From Zingiber officinale (Eukaryota; Streptophyta; Magnoliopsida; Zingiberales; Zingiberaceae): DNA of 64,000 bases. Positions within the stretch are counted from its first letter, which is position 1; the number at the start of each line of letters is the position of its first letter. Below the pieces are notes generated by a model. It searched no databases. It worked only from the letters and a program-made list of their open reading frames with translations, and was not told where the DNA came from. The position numbers were made by a program, and so were the translations under genes. The DNA lies in contig NC_056000.1 of assembly GCF_018446385.1 (NCBI RefSeq), positions 76,332,688-76,396,687 on the forward strand, written 5' to 3'. Shown piece after piece: positions 56,381 through 64,000 of this stretch.

Positions 56381-56695
56381 TCCTGAGAATCACAAAATAA
56401 AATATTTGGTCAAAACTTTAGAATTTAAAATAATATTGATTCCTCAAACAATATAATTTAAATTCATCAACACCTCAAAACATTGTAAATTTCGTATGTC
56501 ACAATAGTGTGGACGTATACTAATTCAAACATTTGTAAAAGGAGGTTTTACCCATTAATTTTATTATCTTGTCAACCTAACTTTATGACAAATAAAATTA
56601 ATAGTTGGTTCATCTTCGGCTACACAAATAATAGTAATGACTCAGATGGGGAGGATACTATTAAATGCGTCTAAGTATATATCATTACTTGATAC
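56381..56695 (-). other. Leader of element F, cut by element G
   Basis: Non-coding. It matches element C's leader on the other strand (for example GGTTGACAAGATAATAAAATTAATGGG in C at about 24818-24843). It stops at GATAC (56691-56695), beside the end of G's 3' LTR. GATAC is the expected left copy of G's target duplication. Confidence 0.75.
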
Positions 56696-59099
56696 TGTTG
56701 GTTGCTACTCGGAAAACCTAGAGGTTCCACTGTACAAAATTTTGTACAAAGGTCTGAACCTTTTCCTAGCTACCATGTGTTCTTTTAAATTAAATTTTGG
56801 ATCGCCTGCGGAACTTAACACGTTTGATCCAAAACTTAATCTATTTGTTCTTTTAGGTTTTGACTTGGATCTCCTGCGGAACTTAACACGTTCGACCCAA
56901 GTCTCCTTAAGTTATTAATTCCATTAAATATTAATTTCCATAAAAGGTTCCCAGTACTGACGTGGCGAGGCACATGGCCTTCTTGGATATGGGAGCAACC
57001 ACCACCGACTAGACAAAACCTTTAATAGAAAGCTAATATTTAATTTCCTAAAATAACTTTAGGTTAACCAAAGAGAACAATCAAATCACAAGGAAAAGAA
57101 AGAAAACAAAAGAACACAACATCGAAAAAACATATTCGAAATACTAGAACGTAAGCCTCTTGTATTTGATATTATTTCCATAAATAACTAGCATGATGCG
57201 GAAATAAAAATTACTAGTTATACCTTGTAGAAAAACCTCTTGATCTTCTACCGTATTCCTCTTCTAATCTCGGACGTTGTGTGGGCAACGATCTTTCGAT
57301 ACGAGAAACCACCAATCACCTTCTTCTCCTCCTAGCTAGGTTCGGCCAACAAAGAGGAAGCTTCACCAAGGAAGAAAATCAAAATACTAACCAAGCTCCA
57401 AGAGATGCTAGCTTTCTCTCCTTCTTCTTCTTCTCCGAGTAGTATCCGGCCACCACAAGAGCTCCAAGGAAGGGAGAGAGGTTCGGCCACCACAAGAGGA
57501 AGAGAGGGAGAGGATGGCCGGCCACACCAAGGAACAAAAGAGGGAGAGAAAATAATAGAGGTTTTTTTTTCATGAAGGCACCCTCACCCATTCTTTTATA
57601 TTCCTTGGCCTAGGCAAATTAGGAAATTTAATTACAATAAATTTTCCTTAATTTCCTTGACTTGATTTAATTGAGAGAAATAAAATAAAATTTCCCAAAT
57701 CAATTTCAAGTGGCCGGCCATATCATTGGAAAACAAAAGAGGACAAGTTTTAATCAACAATTAAAACTTCCTAATTTGTTTCCGGAAATTTTAAAAAATA
57801 AAATTTCTCTTTAAAATCTTTTGATGGTTAATAAAAGGAAATATCTATAATTTTAATTTTATTAACATGTGAATAATTTTAAAGAGAAAATAAAATATCT
57901 CTCCAATCTACAAATAAGGAAAGAGATCTAATCTCTTTCTTTAATCTTTTGTAAATCTTTTACAAGAGAGATATTTTAATTCTAATTCTCTTTAAATTAT
58001 ATCTTCCACATTATAATAAAAATTAAAATTAAATTTCTTTTTTAATTTATTTTGGCCGGCCCTACTAGCTTGGGTTCAAGCTACACCCAATAATATACCT
58101 AGGCCGGCCCTAGCTTGGTTCCCAAGCTAGCTTGGCCGGCCCCTATTGGGTGGGTTTAGAAGGTGGGTATAGGTGGGTATAGAACTCTATAAATAAGAGG
58201 ATACGATAGGGACCAAGAGGAGAAATTGGTTTTGGTCTCCCGATAAAATTAAGCATCCCGTGTTCGCCCCGAACACACAACTTAATTTTATCAATGATAA
58301 TTCATTCCACTAGAGAACTATCATTGAACTACCGCACCAATCCCAAATTATATTTTTGGGCTCCTTCTTATTATGAGTGTGTTAGTCTCCCTGTGTTTAA
58401 GATATCGAATGTCCACTAATTAAGTGAGTTACTGACAACTCATTTAATTAATATCTAAGTCCAAGAGTAGTACCACTCAACCTTATTGTCATGTCGGACT
58501 AAGTCCACCTGCAGGGTTTAACATGACAATCTTTATGAGCTCCTCTTGAGGACATTATCAACCTAGTATCTCTAGGACACAGTTTCCTTCTATAATCAAC
58601 AACACACACTATAAGTGATACCATTTCCCAACTTATCGGGTTTATTGATTCAACGAACTAAATCTCACCCATTGATAAATTAAAGAAATAAATATCAAAT
58701 ATATGTGCTTGTTATTATATTAGGATTAAGAGCACACACTTCCATAATAACTGAGGTCTTTGTTCCTTTATAAAGTCAGTATAAAAGAAACGACCTCAAA
58801 TGGTCCTACTCAATACACTCTAAGTGTACTAGTGTAATTATATAGTTAAGATAAACTAATTCCTAATTACACTACGACCTTCCAATGGTTTGTTCCTTTC
58901 CATTTTGGTCGTGAGCTACTGTTTATAATTTATAAGGTACTGATAACATCATCTTCTGTATGTGACACCACATACTATGTTATCTACAATATAAATTAAT
59001 TGAACAACTACAAACAAATGTAGATAATTTGACCAAATGTGATTCTTTATTCAAAATAAATGTTTACAAAAGCTTAGGCTTTCAGTATACATTCCAACA
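56696..59099 (-). repeat. 3' LTR of element G
   Basis: A 2404-bp LTR, TGTTGGAATG to GTAGCAACCAACA on the minus strand. It agrees with solo LTR D at both ends and in the GGATCAAACGTGTTAAGTTC-like phrases. It keeps the terminal palindrome in the form TGTACAAAATTTTGTACA (56737-56754). GGCCGGCC patches lie at 58050-58140. Confidence 0.9.
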
Positions 59100-59120
59100 A
59101 TCTCCCACTTATACTAATGA

Positions 59121-62100
59121 CTAAGCTGCCATATCTTCTGCCATACATCTGATTCTCATTCCCTCCACATGCCGATCGAAAGCTTTTGCCGGAAGGGCCT
59201 TAGTGAAAGGATCTGCCAGGTTATCTGCTGATGCAATCTTGGCGATGACAACTTCTCCTCGCTTCACGATATCTCGTATCAGGTGGTACTTGCGCTCTAT
59301 ATGTTTACTTGCCTTATGGGCTCGTGGTTCCTTCGAGTTTGCAACTGCACCGCTATTATCACAATAAATTGTGATGATTTTGGGCAAACCAGGAATCACA
59401 TCTAAGTCCATTAGAAAGTTCCTGAGCCATACTGCTTCTTTAGCCGCCTCAGAAGCTGCTACATACTCAGCTTCCATGGTTGAGTCCGAAACGCATTTCT
59501 GCTTAACACTCCTCCATGCAATGGCTCCACCTCCCAAAGTAAACACATAGCCTGATGTAGACTTACTGTTGTCCCTATCTGATTAGAAATCTGAATCCGT
59601 GTAACCCACAGGGAGCAAATCGTCTGCTTGGTAAACTAGCATATAATCTCTAGTCCTTCTCAGGTACTTTAATATATGCTTTACCGCAATCCAATGTCCT
59701 TGTACAAGTTTACTCTGATATCTGCTAACCATGCCCACGGCAAAACAGATATCAGGTCTCGTACATAGCATTGCATACATTAGGCTTCCTACAGCCGAAG
59801 CATAAGGAACTGCTTTCATGTCCTCTATCTCCTTTGATGTCTTCGGAGACATCTCTTTAGATAGAGCTACTCCATGCCTAAAAGGTAAGAAGCCTTTCTT
59901 GGAATCCTGCATGCTAAAACGAGCAAGGATTGTATCTATATATGAAGCTTGGGACAGACACAATATTCTTTTCTTGCGATCCCTTATAACTTTGATCCCA
60001 AGAATGTGTGCACAATCTCCTAAGTCCTTCATATCAAATTGTTTGGACAACCATACCCTTACGTCCGATAATACCTTGGCATTATTGTCAATTAACAAAA
60101 TATCATCTACGTATAGTACAAGAAATACCACCACATTTCCGTTACACTTCTTAAATACACAAGACTCATCCAGACACTGAATAAATCCATATGACTGGAT
60201 TACTTCATTAAACCGGATGTTCCAAGACCTTGAAGCTTGCTTCAGTCCATAAATGGACCGATTGAGCTTGCACACTAGATGCTCTTTGCCTTTTTCAATG
60301 AACCCTTCTGGTTGCTTCATATGGATGTTCTCTTCAAGACTTCCATTAAGGAAAGCTGTCTTGACATCCATTTGCCAAATCTCATAATCCATATGAGCAG
60401 CAATGGATAAGAGTATCCGGATAGACTTAAGCATGGCTACCGGTGAAAAGGTCTCCTCATAATCGATTCCTCTTTTGAGTGTACCCTTTGCAACAAGCCT
60501 AGCTTTGAAGGTTTCTACCTTCCCGTCCGTCCCTCTTTTCCTTTGTAGATCCACTTGCATCCAACGGCTTTTACACCATCGTGGTTCTACAAGCTCCCAA
60601 ACCTTATTAGAGTACATGGACTCTATTTCGTAATTCATTGCCTTTTGCCAAGATGTCGATCTATATCTTGGAGTGCTTCATTATATGATCGGGATCAGGT
60701 TCATGTTTACCTGTGATCAAGTCCAAGACTCTCCCAAAAACATGAATCTTTCAGTCGCTCACAACCCTCCCACTACGACGAGGCATCGTCTGTGGTTGTG
60801 TATCATGTGTGACACGTGTTGCAGGTCTCTTGTAGTACTTCATCTTGTATTGGTACTGAAGTAGACATGTCCTCTAAGTTCTTCTAAAACAACTTTACTA
60901 TCGGGCTTGTGATCCATTATATAGTCTTCTTCTAAAACCGGGCATTGGTGCTAACAATGACCTTCCGGTCTTTAGGACTATAAATAAACCACCTTCGTTC
61001 CTTTGGGATATCCTACAAACACGCGAACTTCTGACGAGATTCTAACTTATCAAGATCTCGTTTCAAGACATGTGCCGGACTACCCCAAATCCGAATATGT
61101 CTTAGACCGGGTTTTCGCCATTCCACAATTCTATGGGAGTAGAAGAAACTGATTTAGAAGGTACTAAGTTTAGAACGATATTGCTGTTTCCGAGCATATC
61201 CCAAAACGAATTTGGTAATTCTGAATAACTCATCATCGATCTAACCATTTCCATAAGAGTCCTATTCCTTCGCTCTGCCACACCATTCTGCTGGGGTGCC
61301 GACAATTGGGATTGAATCCCGACCTCCGATAAGTAATTCCTAAACTCTCTTAAGAGGTATTCGCCACCACGATCAGATCGTAGTGTCTTGATACTTTTAC
61401 CTAATCGCTTCTCCACATCCACCTTGTATTCTTTGAACTTGTCAAAGCACTCGGACTTGCGGCATTAGGTAAATGTATCCATATCTTGAATAATCGCTCA
61501 TGAAAGAGACAAAATATTCAAAACCTCCTCTTGCCTGGACAGACATAGGACCACACAAATCAGAGTGAACCAACTCTAACACTTCTTTGGCTCTATACCC
61601 CTTGGCCTTGAACGACCTCTTGGTCATTTTACCTTCTAAGCAAGATTCACAAGTTGGAAAATTTTCCAACTCTAATGAACTCAAAAGTCCATCGGCTATA
61701 AGCCTCTGAATCCTACTTAAATTAATATGACCAAGTCTTAGATGCCAAAGATATGCTTGGTTCATTTCTGAAGGTTCTTTTCTCTTATTAGAATTAGAAG
61801 ATGAGTTATAAATTTTCATGTTTTGCTTTGTGGAAGAAATTGGATTTAAAATATACAAATTGCCAACTAATGCACCAGAACAGATAATCACTTTATTTCT
61901 TTTAATAACTACATCGTTACTGAAAGAAACTGAATATCCATCTATAAACAGTTTAGAAACTGAAATTAAATTCTTTCTAAAACTGGGTACATAAAGACAA
62001 TTTCTTAAAACCAAATTTTTATTTCTACTAAAAGACAAGTAGACGTCTCCCACTGCAACAGCTGCCACCTTAGTAGCATTGCCCATGTAGACGATAATCT

Positions 62101-62197
62101 CCTTCAGATAGTCGTCGGTTTCCTGGAACCTCCAAGGAATTGCAGACATGATCATGGCTCTACACACCAGGTGTCGGTAGATAACACCGCTAAACAT
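59121..62197 (-). pseudogene. Pol of element G
   Basis: RNase H is open for 141 residues (59546-59121) with [14 protein letters not shown] and [21 protein letters not shown] single stop near 59584 (a CAA-to-TAA type change after DSDF) separates it from a 351-residue RT frame (60638-59583) holding MDVKTAFLNGSLEENIHM and YVDD at 60102-60113. Upstream, the linker 60640-61100 and parts of the integrase are shifted by one- to three-base deletions. The integrase keeps LRSDRGGEYLLREFR, FVSFMSDYSRYGYIYLM (a Met in place of Ile and Ser in place of Asp) and CESCLEGKMTKR. The protease site near 62160-62180 is damaged. Confidence 0.88.
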
Positions 62198-62274
62198 GTT
62201 TCAACAACCGAGCATGAGATATACCTTTGTTTTGGTTCCTACGAGGACAATCCGCCTTCCCTGACTGCTCTCAG

Positions 62275-63014
62275 ATGAAGCACTTGCCCTTCTGCTTCTT
62301 CACTCCAACTTTAATCCTGTACACTGAGATTTATTCACTTTCTTTCGAGCCAACTTGTTTCTTCTTCTTCTTTCCTTTGGTTTAGAAGTAGAACCATTTT
62401 CAAGAAAGTGAATTTGAGAATTGTGACGAAATAATCCTTCTGCTGCTTGTGTAAGTAGTTCCCCTAATGAATAAATCCTTTTATTCATATTATAGTTCAA
62501 ACGGAACCGCTCAAAACTTCTAGGTAGCGCTTGGAGGATCATATTGATCCGGGTTTCCCATCAATTTCTCCTCCAAGGATCCGTATCTCTGGATAAGCCA
62601 TCATCTTTAGGATATGATCCCTCACAGGAGTACCCTCTTGCATGGTGGCCATCATTATCTTTCTCATAGCTTCTTGTCTAGAAGCCCTATCCTCGATGAC
62701 CAAAGAGCTCCTTGAGATTGTTCATAATATCATAAGTCGTGGTAAATCTTGATGTCGATGTTGCAATACATTTGACATTGAAGCCAAAATGTAACACCGC
62801 GCCATCTCATCCGCCTTTACTCATCTCTTATGATATTCAATCTCCTCTTGGGTAGATTCACCAATGGGTGCATCAGGACAAGGTTACAGACAAATTTATA
62901 GCTTTTCAAAGTAACAATGTCCGTGTTCCTTTTCCAATCTATGTAATTAGGTCCAGGAAGTCTATTTTGTTGAAGTATGATGGACAGTGGGTTGAAAGTC
63001 ATCCTAAGAATCAC
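62275..63014 (-). pseudogene. Gag of element G
   Basis: On the minus strand, it starts MTFNPLSIILQQNRLPGPNY (about 63002) and loses the frame near 62880 and again several times to 62560. It ends with an open piece (62542-62300) reading LPRSFERFRLNYNMNKRIYS and a Lys/Arg-rich patch. The zinc knuckle region near 62240-62290 is scrambled by small deletions. It is the same Gag type as in C and F. Confidence 0.8.
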
Positions 63015-64000
63015 AAATAACTTTTGGTCGAACTCTAAATTTAGAATAATATTGATTCCTCAAACAATACTATTTTAAATTAACCAACACCTCATCACAC
63101 CGTGAATTTTGTATGTCACGTTAGTGTGGACGATACAAATTCAACATTTGTAAAGAAGGGTTTTAACCCATTAATTTTATTATCTTGTCAACCTAACTTT
63201 TGATAAATAAAATTAATAGTTGGTATTATTTGTCACACAAATAATAATAGTGACTCCGTGGGGAGGATACTATTAGATGTGTCTAAGTGTATACCATTAC
63301 TTGACACTAAGTCCATTAATAAGATTATGCCCCTTCCGCTGGGGAAGATCACACGCCTAATTAATTTCCTATAGTCATCCAAAATGGAAGTCTGCTCTAG
63401 TGATCCACAAACAAGCTCATCCGTTATGGAGGAAGGCACTCGAGCCAACGCGCAAGCTTGTTTGCATCACTTACAAACCAAGAATGGAGACCATGGGATT
63501 TATTTAAAAATCCCTCCCACTTAGTTATTTATAAATGAGGAATTTTAACTATGCTAGCCTACTAAACTTGTAAACTAACATGCACACGACAATATAAAAG
63601 CAATAAATAGAAAATTTAATTTTCAACTATTATGGCTTTTATCTCTAAATTGTCCTCCGTGTGTTGTCATCCCAAGCTGTTGGCTACCGCCGGGTCTAGC
63701 TGTCGCATCCATCTTGCTCCTAGTTCCACTGCGCCTCGGTCCTTAGAAGGTTCCACGCTTTGCAAGATTCGATCCATGACATAAATAGAATTTTACATTT
63801 TGATCCTATATTCCATAAAAGGAATGTACATGTATCTAGATCAAAATAAAATCCTAATAAAACTAAATACAGCTCCTGCTGTATTTTAATACAATCATGC
63901 ACACACATATGAATTGCCCTTGACATGTCCAAGGGTCCAATCACACACATAATTAACTAAAAGCCATAATAGTTGGATCCTGCATCCACAAAGTTAGCAC
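63015..64000 (-). other. Leader of element G
   Basis: Non-coding and matching C's leader (24000-25000) read in the opposite direction, including the TGATTGGACCC..GGACATGTC phrase at about 63920-63940. Frames seen here are not conserved between copies and are not called genes. Confidence 0.75.

Larger units (their letters stand above)
47067..56695 (-). mobile_element. Element F: minus-strand Copia, broken, with two insertions
   Basis: Read on the minus strand, F has leader (56695-56385), gag, protease, integrase, RT, RNase H, polypurine tract (52385-52398) and 3' LTR (52384-47067). Its LTR is split by a solo LTR at 47716-51318. Its 5' part is cut off at 56695 by element G. The 3' LTR starts TATTGGGATG instead of TGTT and is more diverged than C's or G's, so F is the oldest copy of this family here. 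The outer LTR end at 47067 is approximate, because no second target duplication is in the window. Confidence 0.8.
56696..64000 (-). mobile_element. Element G: minus-strand Copia, 5' end outside the window
   Basis: Read on the minus strand, the window edge is in the leader, about 100 bases short of the expected primer site. Then come gag (about 63010-62280), protease and integrase (62197-61100), RT (60638-59583), RNase H (59546-59121), polypurine tract and 3' LTR (59099-56696). The LTR has the canonical TG...CA ends. G is inserted in F's leader, so its 5' LTR and the rest of F should follow to the right of the window. RNase H and RT are nearly intact; gag and integrase have many small indels. 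Confidence 0.88.

Overview
The window is nuclear DNA of a flowering plant. It has GT-AG introns, a PLS-class pentatricopeptide-repeat gene, a plant-type FYVE/SYLF gene, an Au-type SINE and many Ty1/Copia elements. A monocot, possibly of the ginger order, would fit the repeat style I remember, but I could not test this. About 12 kb at the left carries host genes; from about 15.5 kb to the right end nearly everything is retrotransposon.

Left part (1-15.5 kb). A decayed minus-strand Copia gag with a primer-binding-site remnant (1-997) is followed by a 913-bp hAT-like terminal-inverted-repeat element with an exact 8-bp target duplication (1348-2260). Three host genes follow. The first is a five-exon FYVE zinc-finger plus SYLF protein (coding 2978-6832, +), probably acting on PI3P-marked endosomes or autophagosomes. 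The second is a seven-exon membrane-anchored NHL-repeat protein (8224-12354, +) with an Au-like SINE in intron 5. The third is an intronless E-class PPR protein (12879-15053, -), convergent with the NHL gene.

Central nest (15515-44218). A non-autonomous Copia-type element 'A' that carries gag but no pol is flanked by CGGCT target duplications. Inside its gag lies a second gag-only element 'H' (16996-19305, TSD TTTTC). Inside its 3' LTR lies a Copia element 'C' with gag and pol (21451-43875, TSD CCGAT/CCGAC). C in turn holds three insertions: a 3.2-kb solo LTR (25718-28895, TSD GAAGA), a gag-only element 'B' with an intact 491-residue Gag-like ORF (31238-37843, TSD AGGAG), and a solo LTR 'D' of a sister subfamily sitting inside C's own 3' LTR (38786-41448, TSD CTAAA). 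All boundaries were read from paired target duplications.

Right part (44.2-64 kb). A 2.2-kb AT-rich unexplained stretch and an old Copia gag fragment (46468-47066) are followed by two minus-strand relatives of C. Element F (47067-56695) has a 3' LTR split by a second 3.6-kb solo LTR (47716-51318, TSD CCGTC). Element G (56696 to the window end) is inserted into F's leader. Both carry broken gag and pol.

The least ordinary material is the set of gag-only elements A, H and B, which share a Gag design (N-terminal domain with a KELW motif, acidic linker, one or two CCHC knuckles, coiled coil, a C-terminal NP..N.YWV motif in A and B). Also unusual are B's LTR (two tandem arrays plus many GATCGGTC palindromes), a TATA box in A framed by inverted repeats that co-vary between the two LTRs, and three evenly spaced tRNA-like units in one solo LTR.
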